A DNA stretch of 41,646 nt from positions 1 to 41,646 of the forward strand of contig CAMEKD010000003.1 of NCBI GenBank assembly GCA_945920825.1. Reading direction: 5' to 3'. The translations under genes were made by a program, and so were the position numbers. Below are positions 25,511 through 33,737 of this stretch, in pieces. Within the stretch, counting starts at the first letter, position 1, and every line of letters begins with the position of its first letter. The DNA comes from an uncultured Anaeroplasma sp. Its GTDB lineage: Bacteria; Bacillota_I; Bacilli_A; Acholeplasmatales; Anaeroplasmataceae. The notes under the pieces were generated by a model, which was given only the letters and a program-made list of their open reading frames with translations, did no database searches and was not told the DNA's origin.

Positions 25511-26524
25511 ATGAATACATTCTATTCGTTAATCCTCTCTTGGTTTAAGGAAAACAAAAGAGACTTACCTTGGAGAGGAAATGTAGATTCCTATCAAATA
25601 TATTTAAGTGAAATAATGCTTCAGCAAACAAGAGTTCAAGCAGTAATTCCTTATTTCAATCGTTTTATTCAAGAGGTTCCAAGCTTCTATGATTTAGCAA
25701 ATATAGCAGAGGATAAGCTATTTAAATTATGGGAGGGTCTCGGATATTATTCTAGAGCCAAAAATTTAAAAAAATGCGCTATAGAGATTGTAAATCATCA
25801 TAATGGTGTATTTCCTAATTCCTATAAGGATGCAATCCAGCTTCCTGGTATTGGAGCATATACAGCTGGTGCTATATTATCTAGAGCATATAATTTAAAA
25901 TATGCAGCTGTAGATGGTAATGTTTTAAGAATATTTACAAGATTGAATCTAGATGATTCTGATATATTAAAGGAATCAACAAAAAAGCAATATAAGGAAT
26001 ATATTGAATCGATTATGGATAAGGATTATGGTGCATTCAATGAAGCCCTAATGGATCTTGGTGCAACCATTTGTATGCCAAAGGTTGCCTTATGCGATAA
26101 ATGTCCATTAAATGACTTATGTAAAGCCTATAAGGAAAATAAAGTATTTGAATTCCCTAAGAAAAAGATAAAGCCAGAAAAGGAATATTTCGAATATAGC
26201 ATGATTTTTATAACAGATCAGGATCGATATATATTTCTTCCAAAGGAGGATGGTGTATTAAAGGGCTTAAATGCACCTATACTACTCGACTCCTATATGA
26301 GTGAATTTGAAATCATAGATTCCATTAAGGAAAAATATGATCTAGATATTCAAAATATTACTCCAATTAAGAAGGGTAAGCACATCTTCTCTCATCAGCT
26401 ATGGAATATTAAAGCCTATATAGCTTACACAAGAGATTTAAAGGATTATCCATCCTATAGTATAGAAGAAATAAATACACAAATTGCACTTCCTACGGCT
26501 TATAAAAAATTTCTTCCATTTTGA
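25511..26524 (+). CDS. mutY: A/G-specific adenine glycosylase MutY
   Basis: This 337-residue enzyme removes adenine paired with 8-oxoguanine and so prevents G:C to T:A changes. The start LSWFKENKRDLPWRG is the MutY signature. LQQTRVQAVIPYF and the helix-hairpin-helix LPGIGAYTAGAILS follow, with catalytic Asp in AAVDGNVLRI. The iron-sulphur loop C-x6-C-x2-C-x5-C (CMPKVALCDKCPLNDLC) is complete, and the C-terminal NUDIX-like 8-oxoG-recognition domain is present. The gene ends in TGA. This gene and rpsT are the only plus-strand genes here. Confidence 0.96.
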   Translation: MNTFYSLILSWFKENKRDLPWRGNVDSYQIYLSEIMLQQTRVQAVIPYFNRFIQEVPSFYDLANIAEDKLFKLWEGLGYYSRAKNLKKCAIEIVNHHNGVFPNSYKDAIQLPGIGAYTAGAILSRAYNLKYAAVDGNVLRIFTRLNLDDSDILKESTKKQYKEYIESIMDKDYGAFNEALMDLGATICMPKVALCDKCPLNDLCKAYKENKVFEFPKKKIKPEKEYFEYSMIFITDQDRYIFLPKEDGVLKGLNAPILLDSYMSEFEIIDSIKEKYDLDIQNITPIKKGKHIFSHQLWNIKAYIAYTRDLKDYPSYSIEEINTQIALPTAYKKFLPF

Positions 26525-26581
26525 GCATGAAAGTAATGAAAACGCATGCTTCTTTAAACATGGAAAAATTTAAATTTTTAC

Positions 26582-26610
26582 TTGATTTAGTATTTCTGTA
26601 ATGATATAAT
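26582..26610 (+). promoter_or_regulatory. rpsT promoter
   Basis: TTGATT (26582-26587), 17 bases, TATAAT (26605-26610). Confidence 0.75.
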
Positions 26611-26643
26611 TGTCATTGCATGTGATAGCGGAGGTGAAAAACT

Positions 26644-26907
26644 ATGGCAAACATTAAACAACAGATTAAGCGTGTTGGTACAAATGAAAAGGCTAGAAAA
26701 GCAAATGTAGCATTCAAATCATCTTTAAAAACTGCAATGAAGGCTGTATTCGCTGCAGTTGAGGCTAAAGATGCTGCTAAAGCACAGGAAGCTTTAAGCT
26801 ACGCTTATAAGAAGTTAGACAAGGCACAGGCTAAGGGCATCGTTCATAAGAATTATGTTGCTAGACATAAGTCTGAATTAGCTTCTGCAGTTAATACATT
26901 AAAGTAA
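26644..26907 (+). CDS. rpsT: 30S ribosomal protein S20
   Basis: This 87-residue, strongly basic helical protein binds 16S rRNA in the lower 30S body. The family start ANIKQQIKRVGTNEKARKAN and the ending IVHKNYVARHKSELASAVN are typical. GGAGGTG precedes the ATG. It is convergent with holA, an arrangement (rpsT beside holA) common in Bacillota, and the two share a bidirectional terminator. Confidence 0.96.
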   Translation: MANIKQQIKRVGTNEKARKANVAFKSSLKTAMKAVFAAVEAKDAAKAQEALSYAYKKLDKAQAKGIVHKNYVARHKSELASAVNTLK

Positions 26908-26924
26908 TAGATATGTTTTAACTT

Positions 26925-26957
26925 AAAAAAGAACTGTTTGAGCAGTTCTTTTTTTTG
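26925..26957. terminator. Bidirectional terminator between rpsT and holA
   Basis: A 10-bp stem, AAAAGAACTG / CAGTTCTTTT with a 6-base loop, has T runs on both strands. It serves rpsT (+) and the rimM-trmD-malQ-holA operon (-). Confidence 0.85.
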
Positions 26958-26967
26958 TTTTATTTAT

Positions 26968-27903
26968 TTATTTTAAGAAGAATAATTCTAATCCTAAATC
27001 ATCCTTAATTTTACCACTTTTGATATCCGCCTCTAATTGAACTAAATCCTCTAAATTTGACTTTATTTTAGATAAAGAGGAGGATTTCGCATTACGTACC
27101 ATATAGTAGGCTCTACCAGAGGATACATTAAATAAAGCGGCAATATCATTTTGGCTCATGCCACCTTTAAGTAAAATAGAAACATTATACATTTCCTGAA
27201 ATTTATTAATCAGCAAAGAAACCAAGAAGGAGGATTGAATTTTTGTTAAAATCTTCAAATCCCTATAAATAGAAAATACTTCCTTTGTGTGATAGCTTAA
27301 AAATGCACTAATCAATTGATATACATCATTATCGAGTGGCTTAGATACCATAAGTTCAACATCTGGGGTTGTAATCTTTTTCTCCTCTGCCTTATATAAT
27401 TCTAGGATTTCTATTGCTCTTTGTAAGCTAGATAGGCTATCTACATAGGTAATGAGTAGATTTAGCGTTTGCTCTTGAATCTTATATCCATCCTCTTCAA
27501 ACTGCCTTTTGGCATATTGATCTAGGGGGATATTCTTTATTCTAATATCGATATAGGTTGCATATTTTCTTAAGTTTTTGAATTTTTCGCTCTTTTGGTA
27601 GTCTGTATCCTTTGTGAATAAGAAAATCAATACATTTTCTGAACTTCTGTCATTCATAGCTGTATATAATTCCTTAAGGGCAGATTCCGATTGCTTAGTA
27701 ATTGCCTCAGCACCCTTTACAGTAATGAATTTTAATGTATCAAATAAGGATATGGTTGTAAGCTCATCGACTAAGGATAATACACCTTCCTCTTCGATAT
27801 CATAGCCTATTTCATCATACTCGGATGACAGGCTTTTTTTAATTTGTTCAATTTTTTCGTTTGCGGCACTTATGTCATCCGTAGTTATGATGTAATTATA
27901 CAT
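26968..27903 (-). CDS. holA: DNA polymerase III subunit delta
   Basis: This 311-residue AAA+-like clamp-loader subunit opens the beta clamp. It has no functional Walker A, as normal for delta. Family features include an N-terminal YNYIITTDDISAANEKI, SLFDTLKFITVKG (beta-clamp binding region), and the C-terminal collar helices with SVLLKGGMSQNDIAALFNVS. Sequence conservation is modest, as usual for delta; the position next to rpsT supports the call. It starts 1 base after malQ stops and is the last gene of the operon. Confidence 0.86.
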   Translation of the reverse strand: MYNYIITTDDISAANEKIEQIKKSLSSEYDEIGYDIEEEGVLSLVDELTTISLFDTLKFITVKGAEAITKQSESALKELYTAMNDRSSENVLIFLFTKDTDYQKSEKFKNLRKYATYIDIRIKNIPLDQYAKRQFEEDGYKIQEQTLNLLITYVDSLSSLQRAIEILELYKAEEKKITTPDVELMVSKPLDNDVYQLISAFLSYHTKEVFSIYRDLKILTKIQSSFLVSLLINKFQEMYNVSILLKGGMSQNDIAALFNVSSGRAYYMVRNAKSSSLSKIKSNLEDLVQLEADIKSGKIKDDLGLELFFLK

Positions 27904-27904
27904 A

Positions 27905-29368
27905 TTATCGATTTGAATCCTTTGTAATCCACTTAATATAATTTAATAAATCTTCACTGAAGTCCTCAGGCTTTGCCATATATTGCCAGTTGCCAGATGC
28001 TTTCGATGGAATATTCATTCTACCTTCTTCATCCATTAATCCCAAATAATCCTGAAGTGGAATAATACAAGTATCACAGGCCGTTCTCATACACCATTCA
28101 ATAATTTTTCTTGCTGGCCAATCTCCCCAGTTAATACCCACAAGCGCATTAATCTTTAGCTTCTGCCATTCCTCTAACGATTCATAGAAGGATGCAATCA
28201 TTTGGTTATCATGCGTACCAGAATAGAATACGTTGTTGGTTGGATATCCCTTATAAATAGGTACTCTCCAGTTCCAATCTCCCCACTCAAATTGGAAGAT
28301 ATTCATTCCTGGGAAGCCACACTGTGCTAATAGTTCTTCTACATCCGGAGTTAATAAGCCTAAATTCTCAGCTACAATATTGGCATTAGGGCATTCCTGC
28401 TTAATTTTTTCAAATAACTCGTATCTAGGGCCATCCTCCCAATGTCCACCCTTTGCGTTTGGTGCACCATAAGGAATAGAGAAATATCCCGCAAAGCCTC
28501 TAAAATGGTCAATTCTTAAAATATTAAATACCTTTAGGGCATGCTTCACTCTAGCTACCCACCAAGCATAGCCCTCTTGCTTCATTCTGCCCCAGTTATA
28601 AAGAGGGTTACCCCAAAGCTGACCATCGGCACTGAAGGCATCTGGTGGACATCCTGCAACCGCATATGGCTTTAGCGCACCATCCAGCTGGAAATCACCA
28701 GGGTTTGCCCAAACATCTACAGAATCATATGCACAATAAATTGGCATATCCCCCATAATAGATACTCCGTGAGCGTTCGCATATTTCTTTAATCTAAGCC
28801 ATTGATCATAGAATATGAATTGGTAGAATTGCCATTCAAGAATTCTTTCCTTTTCCTCTTCCATGAACTTCTCTAAGGCCTTGGGATTTCTAAATTTAAA
28901 ATCATCCTCCCATGTATCCCAGGATGCATAGTTATGGTTTTCCTTTAATACCATATAAACAGCATAATCCTTTAGCCAATATTCTTCCTCGTCACGGAAT
29001 TTTTTAAATTTAGCTTGAACCTTTCTTCTTCTTTTGAATGCCTTTCTTAAAACATTAAAGCGATTATTAAATAAATAACCATAATCTGCCTTGTAGCATC
29101 TTCTTTTCTCTGGAAGTTCAGATTCCTCTAATAATCCATCAGAAACTAATAGTTCTAAATCAATAAAATATGGGTTGAACGCAAATGCGCTCACGCCTTG
29201 ATATGGAGAATCACCATAGGAAGTTGGTCCTATAGGCATAATCTGCCATACCTTTTGTCCTGCTTTTTCCAAAAAGTCAATAAATTGATAAGCACTCTTA
29301 CCAACGGAACCAATGGAATACTCACTTGGAAGTGATGAAATGTGAAGCAACATTCCAGCTTGTCTCAT
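27905..29368 (-). CDS. malQ: 4-alpha-glucanotransferase (amylomaltase)
   Basis: This 487-residue GH77 enzyme transfers maltodextrin segments between glucans. The start GMLLHISSLPSEYSIGSVG is a GH77 signature. The catalytic region shows LRIDHFRGFAGY (nucleophile Asp), IVAENLGLLTPDV (acid/base Glu) and SGTHDNQMI (third Asp). Length is normal. It overlaps trmD by 4 bases (ATGA type) and almost touches holA, so a sugar enzyme is co-transcribed with tRNA modification and replication genes. It should work on maltodextrins released by the amylase lipoprotein. Confidence 0.96.
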   Translation of the reverse strand: MRQAGMLLHISSLPSEYSIGSVGKSAYQFIDFLEKAGQKVWQIMPIGPTSYGDSPYQGVSAFAFNPYFIDLELLVSDGLLEESELPEKRRCYKADYGYLFNNRFNVLRKAFKRRRKVQAKFKKFRDEEEYWLKDYAVYMVLKENHNYASWDTWEDDFKFRNPKALEKFMEEEKERILEWQFYQFIFYDQWLRLKKYANAHGVSIMGDMPIYCAYDSVDVWANPGDFQLDGALKPYAVAGCPPDAFSADGQLWGNPLYNWGRMKQEGYAWWVARVKHALKVFNILRIDHFRGFAGYFSIPYGAPNAKGGHWEDGPRYELFEKIKQECPNANIVAENLGLLTPDVEELLAQCGFPGMNIFQFEWGDWNWRVPIYKGYPTNNVFYSGTHDNQMIASFYESLEEWQKLKINALVGINWGDWPARKIIEWCMRTACDTCIIPLQDYLGLMDEEGRMNIPSKASGNWQYMAKPEDFSEDLLNYIKWITKDSNR

Positions 29369-30090
29369 ACTTTTTCCTCCTCAATAATTTCTTTTAAAAG
29401 TTTTTCTTCTTCTTTATTTAATTTGTATTTGTTTAACAAATCCGGCCTTTTTTTATAGGTTCTTCTTAAGGATTCCTTTTTTCTAAATGTTTCAATATTC
29501 TTATGATTTCCACTTAATAAAACATCAGGAACTCTCATACCATCATATTCAATAGGTCTTGTATATTGTGGATATTCTAATAGTCCTATAGAGAAGGAAT
29601 CCTCCATATGAGATTCCTTTCTTATCGCATGATCTAATAATCTTATAACAGAATCCGAAATGACCATTGCGGCAATTTCTCCACCGGTAAGCACGAAATC
29701 ACCAATGGAAACCTCCTCATCAACATAGCTTCTAATTCTTTCGTCAAAGCCCTCATAATGTCCACAAAGAAGGACAAGCTCATCGAGCTTAGAAAGCTCT
29801 AATGCCTTCTTCTGATTATAGGTTTCACCCTGGGGTGTCATCATGACGATATGGCTATGTTCATTTGTATTTGCCTTGATGCACCTATCGACAACATCAA
29901 CTGCCATTACCATGCCAGCGCCACCTCCGCAAGGTGTATCATCCACATGCTTATGCTTATCTTGCGAATATTGTCTTATATCAATTAAAGAAACCTCAAC
30001 AACGCCCTTTTCAATAGCACGCTTTATAATAGATTCATCAATAAATCCGGTAAACATATCCGGAAATAAGGTTAAAATTTTTATTTTCAA
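29365..30090 (-). CDS. trmD: tRNA (guanine-N1-)-methyltransferase TrmD
   Basis: This 241-residue SPOUT enzyme methylates G37 next to the anticodon and prevents +1 frameshifting. The start KIKILTLFPDMFTGF is diagnostic. The trefoil-knot SAM site is seen as LLCGHYEGFDERI and SIGDFVLTGGE, and DTPCGGGAGMV is also typical. It overlaps rimM by 4 bases at its start and malQ by 4 at its end. Confidence 0.97.
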   Translation of the reverse strand: MKIKILTLFPDMFTGFIDESIIKRAIEKGVVEVSLIDIRQYSQDKHKHVDDTPCGGGAGMVMAVDVVDRCIKANTNEHSHIVMMTPQGETYNQKKALELSKLDELVLLCGHYEGFDERIRSYVDEEVSIGDFVLTGGEIAAMVISDSVIRLLDHAIRKESHMEDSFSIGLLEYPQYTRPIEYDGMRVPDVLLSGNHKNIETFRKKESLRRTYKKRPDLLNKYKLNKEEEKLLKEIIEEEKV

Positions 30091-30578
30091 AACAATCCCT
30101 CAATTTCCTTTACAACGATTTTTTCAGAAACATCACCAATGAATTCTTCCATAAATGGAACAAGGTGAATCTTATCCTTATAGCGAATGGCTAAATATTT
30201 CTTATGAGGCATTTCTCTTATTTCTTCTACAATACCTCTATCTTCTCCATCTTGATTGATAACCCTCTTACCAATCAAATCGGAATAATAGAATTCTCCA
30301 TCCTCTAGAGTATCTCTTCTATCCTCTTCAGCAATATAAATATCATCACTATGGTACTTTTCAACGAAATTAATATCCTCTAATCCATCAAAGCGAACAA
30401 GAAGGTAATTACCAAAGCTAGAGGCCTTTAATACCTTAACTAGGATATAATCCTTTCCATGTAAAATATATAATTTTGCACCCTTTTGAAAGCGATCAAA
30501 ATCAGAATAATTTTTCACTTTTAAATCCCCATGAATACCATGAGTTGTCATAATATGGCCACACATATAATACTTCAT
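30087..30578 (-). CDS. rimM: 16S rRNA processing protein RimM
   Basis: This 163-residue assembly factor binds S19 and helps mature the 30S head. The N-terminal barrel has MTTHGIHGDLKVKNYSDF (typical GxxHGIxGELKV), and the C-terminal PRC barrel has YYSDLIGKRVINQDG and HKKYLAIRY. AGGTCGATTT lies before the ATG. It is the first gene of rimM-trmD-malQ-holA. A promoter was not clear in the 75 bases to the addA terminator. Confidence 0.95.
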   Translation of the reverse strand: MKYYMCGHIMTTHGIHGDLKVKNYSDFDRFQKGAKLYILHGKDYILVKVLKASSFGNYLLVRFDGLEDINFVEKYHSDDIYIAEEDRRDTLEDGEFYYSDLIGKRVINQDGEDRGIVEEIREMPHKKYLAIRYKDKIHLVPFMEEFIGDVSEKIVVKEIEGLF

Positions 30579-30629
30579 AAAATCGACCTCACTAATTACC
30601 TTAAGTATACTATTTTAACCCTAAAAAAT

Positions 30630-30653
30630 CAATAAAAATGGCCGAAGCCATTT
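30630..30653 (-). terminator. Terminator of addB-addA
   Basis: A 7-bp stem, AAATGGC / GCCATTT, has a TTCG tetraloop on the minus strand, followed by TTATTGATTTTTT. It lies 3 bases after addA. Confidence 0.75.
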
Positions 30654-30656
30654 CTA

Positions 30657-33600
30657 TTATAATTCGATTTTTTCAATTTTCTTTTTTAGTAAAGATAATA
30701 AATAGCAATCCACTTTCTTTCCGCTAGATTTTTCTGCGTATTTCTTATAAATCGATAGCTGTCTTCTATATTCTATAGAATCTATATTGGATAGCTTATA
30801 ATCGATAATATCAATATGATCCTTATATTCAAGCATTAAATCGATACTACCATGATAGGTATTATTTCCATCACTCAAATAGAATTCATGTTCATGATAA
30901 TCCTTTGCATTAGAAATATTTTTAAATATTTCGTTCTTTAATACTTCCTTTAAGGTTTCTTTAATAAACGAATCCATAGGCATAGAATCTAAATCTATAT
31001 TCTTAAAATCGATTGCCTCTAATGCTAGATGGAATTTAGTACCTAGCTCTAATACTTTCTTTTCCTCTTTCGAAGGAAGATGAGATAATTCCTTAGAGAT
31101 TTGTTGCTTAAATACCTCCTTAGGGAATTCCTCATTCTTGTATTCTAGCTTGATACTTCCATTAAATTTTTCTTTTTTCTTCAAGGATAGCTTATAATCA
31201 GAGATATCATAATCCGCAAGCTCTATATCCTTATAATAGCTATTTAAGCTATTCGCATAAGAAATCATATCCGCAAAGGATTTCATATTATTCTTTGTTA
31301 TATTCTTTGGCGCGCTCTTTGGAAGAATTAGAATCATCTTTTCTCTTGCACGTGTTAGGGCAACATAGAACAATCTTACCTTTTCGGATAAATCCTCATC
31401 ATGAACCTCCTTAGAATATAGGCTTTTTATAATCGTTGAGGATTGTCCATCATCCACGAAAGGAATGAAAATACCATATTTTTTCGATAAGCCTACCGTC
31501 GCTCTCATATCTGCCTGATTAAAGCCCTTGGTCAAAAGTGGGAAATAGACATAAGGGAACTCTAAGCCTTTCGACTTATGAATCGTCATAATTCTTACGG
31601 CATCCTTTCTAGAGGATTCTGGCTTATATTCCATTTTAATTTCAGAATCTAATAAAGCCTTGATATAGCCTTTTGCCTCATGAATATCATAGCCAAGCTC
31701 ATCAAAGCTTGAGATTATGGTATGCATATATTCTAAGACTACTAAGGATGAATCCACATCACCAATTTTAGATAATCTATCATAAATATGAAATACATCA
31801 TTCATTTTATAAAATAAAGTACTATAGGAAGAATCAAGATAGGGGATTAAGGAATGAAAATCCTCTAAAATCGGATAATTCTCCTTCAAGTAAATGAATC
31901 GATAAATATCCTCATCTGTATATTCATATAAGAAGCTTCTTGCGATACTAGCTAAAGCGTGATAGTATTCTTGGTCATACTTCTTTTCTAAGGTATTCGA
32001 TAATACAATAAAGATATTCTTAAATAATGTTGGTAATATCGATTGCTTTAAATCTAAGGATGCTTCAATCGATAATGGAATATTTAAATATTCAAAAATC
32101 GATTTAAAGGTTAAGAATTCCTTTGCATCCGATATAAGTATCGCAAAATCGTTATAGGATATAGGAGAGAATCCTTCCTTATGTAATGCCTTTATATCCA
32201 TGGAAAGCTTAGTTTTTATATCCTTTGCAATAATGAATGCTTCAATTTCTGCTTGGCTGAAATTAGATTCCTCATCCATTTCATAGCTTAATATATCTAA
32301 ATTGAAATCGATATTCTGTTCTAATTTTAAATAATCCTTTTGACCAAATTGCATCTGATGATCCTTTATATAATTCGCATCACCTAAATCGTCACTCATT
32401 AAAGAATTAAATAATAAATTAATATTATCTAACACCTCAGATCTAGATCTAAAATTATAGGTTAAATCAATTTTATAGCCTGAATCATGTGCGGAAAAGC
32501 GATTATATTTTTCTTTAAAAATATAAGGATTTGCATTACGGAAGCGATAGATTGCTTGTTTAATATCACCTACCATATATCGATTATTATTTTCAATTAA
32601 GGATAGGAAGGTTTCTTGGATATCTGAGGTATCCTGATATTCATCTACTAATATTTCATCGTAGGAATGCATTAATTCTAATCTTATTTCTTCATTATTC
32701 TTGACTAAAGCAATCAAAAGCTTAGCGATATCCATAAAGCCAAACATATTGACTTCCTTTTTATATTCAAATAAACGATCCAAGACCTCCTTAGTCATAT
32801 CAAGTAGGAATAATACATCCTCCTTAATGGAAAGTATTTCCTCCTTCATTGATGAAAGACTCTCATAATTCTTAAAAACATTCTTTTTCAAATCAGATAG
32901 ACGATCTGAGACCTCTTTCTTTAATTCCTTGACTCTATCGCTTGCCTTAGGGCTTACTCTAGGTAGTTCAAAGCCACCTAGTTCGCTATATAAATTTTCA
33001 TAAGAATCCTGAATAGAAATATGGGATAGGAATAAATCTAAGGTTTCATATAAGGATACACTTGGAGAATCATAGGATGCCAGAAGCTTTAAATCCTTTA
33101 ATAAATCGATTACTATAGATACCTCTTCTTGTGTATATTTATAATAACAGTTTAGAATTTCATCCATCTTGGAATTTGAAAAATAATCATTCTCATAATT
33201 TTTTATAAATAGATCTAAATCAACGATTAATTCTAAGGCATAAGACATATCATATACCATTTTAAATACACTCTTATCATCCTGAAGGGAGTATTTTTTT
33301 AAGAAGGATAGAAATTTTTGATTTTCACTCAAGTAATATTCTGTAAATAAATTTCTTATGATTTCTTCCTTCTTAACCGAAATTAAAGCACCATCCATGA
33401 TAGAAATGCCTTTTTTTAAGCCAAGCATATAATAATATTTTTTCACAATAGATAAAGAGTAGGAATCAAAGGTTGTGATGTAGGTAGAATCAATAAGTTC
33501 AGCTTGTTCAAATAATTGGTTTTCCTTAAGCTTCTTTCTGATTCTTTCCTTCATTTCAAAGGCTGCAGCCTCAGTGAAGGTCAAGACCAATACTCTTCTT

Positions 33601-33737
33601 ATATCGTTTCCCTGCTTGCAATAATCTAGTATTCTTTCTGAAAGTACTGCAGTTTTTCCACTACCTGCACCCGCAGAAACAATAATCGATTCTCCTCTTC
33701 TATGAATAGCTTCATCTTGTTCTTTTGTCCAAGCCAT
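30657..33737 (-). CDS. addA: ATP-dependent helicase/nuclease subunit A
   Basis: This 1026-residue UvrD-like helicase with a C-terminal RecB-family nuclease processes double-strand breaks for RecA. Walker A is SAGAGSGKTAVLSERI near residue 20, motif II is DEILVDEYQDTSD, and the middle holds LTYNFRSRSEVL. IMTIHKSKGLEFPYVYFP and RLFYVALTRAREKM are motifs V and VI. The nuclease motif is IDIIDYKLSN near the C-terminus, with LGTKFHLALE. It is shorter than Bacillus AddA (about 1230 residues). Its ATG overlaps the addB stop by one base. Confidence 0.95.
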   Translation of the reverse strand: MAWTKEQDEAIHRRGESIIVSAGAGSGKTAVLSERILDYCKQGNDIRRVLVLTFTEAAAFEMKERIRKKLKENQLFEQAELIDSTYITTFDSYSLSIVKKYYYMLGLKKGISIMDGALISVKKEEIIRNLFTEYYLSENQKFLSFLKKYSLQDDKSVFKMVYDMSYALELIVDLDLFIKNYENDYFSNSKMDEILNCYYKYTQEEVSIVIDLLKDLKLLASYDSPSVSLYETLDLFLSHISIQDSYENLYSELGGFELPRVSPKASDRVKELKKEVSDRLSDLKKNVFKNYESLSSMKEEILSIKEDVLFLLDMTKEVLDRLFEYKKEVNMFGFMDIAKLLIALVKNNEEIRLELMHSYDEILVDEYQDTSDIQETFLSLIENNNRYMVGDIKQAIYRFRNANPYIFKEKYNRFSAHDSGYKIDLTYNFRSRSEVLDNINLLFNSLMSDDLGDANYIKDHQMQFGQKDYLKLEQNIDFNLDILSYEMDEESNFSQAEIEAFIIAKDIKTKLSMDIKALHKEGFSPISYNDFAILISDAKEFLTFKSIFEYLNIPLSIEASLDLKQSILPTLFKNIFIVLSNTLEKKYDQEYYHALASIARSFLYEYTDEDIYRFIYLKENYPILEDFHSLIPYLDSSYSTLFYKMNDVFHIYDRLSKIGDVDSSLVVLEYMHTIISSFDELGYDIHEAKGYIKALLDSEIKMEYKPESSRKDAVRIMTIHKSKGLEFPYVYFPLLTKGFNQADMRATVGLSKKYGIFIPFVDDGQSSTIIKSLYSKEVHDEDLSEKVRLFYVALTRAREKMILILPKSAPKNITKNNMKSFADMISYANSLNSYYKDIELADYDISDYKLSLKKKEKFNGSIKLEYKNEEFPKEVFKQQISKELSHLPSKEEKKVLELGTKFHLALEAIDFKNIDLDSMPMDSFIKETLKEVLKNEIFKNISNAKDYHEHEFYLSDGNNTYHGSIDLMLEYKDHIDIIDYKLSNIDSIEYRRQLSIYKKYAEKSSGKKVDCYLLSLLKKKIEKIEL

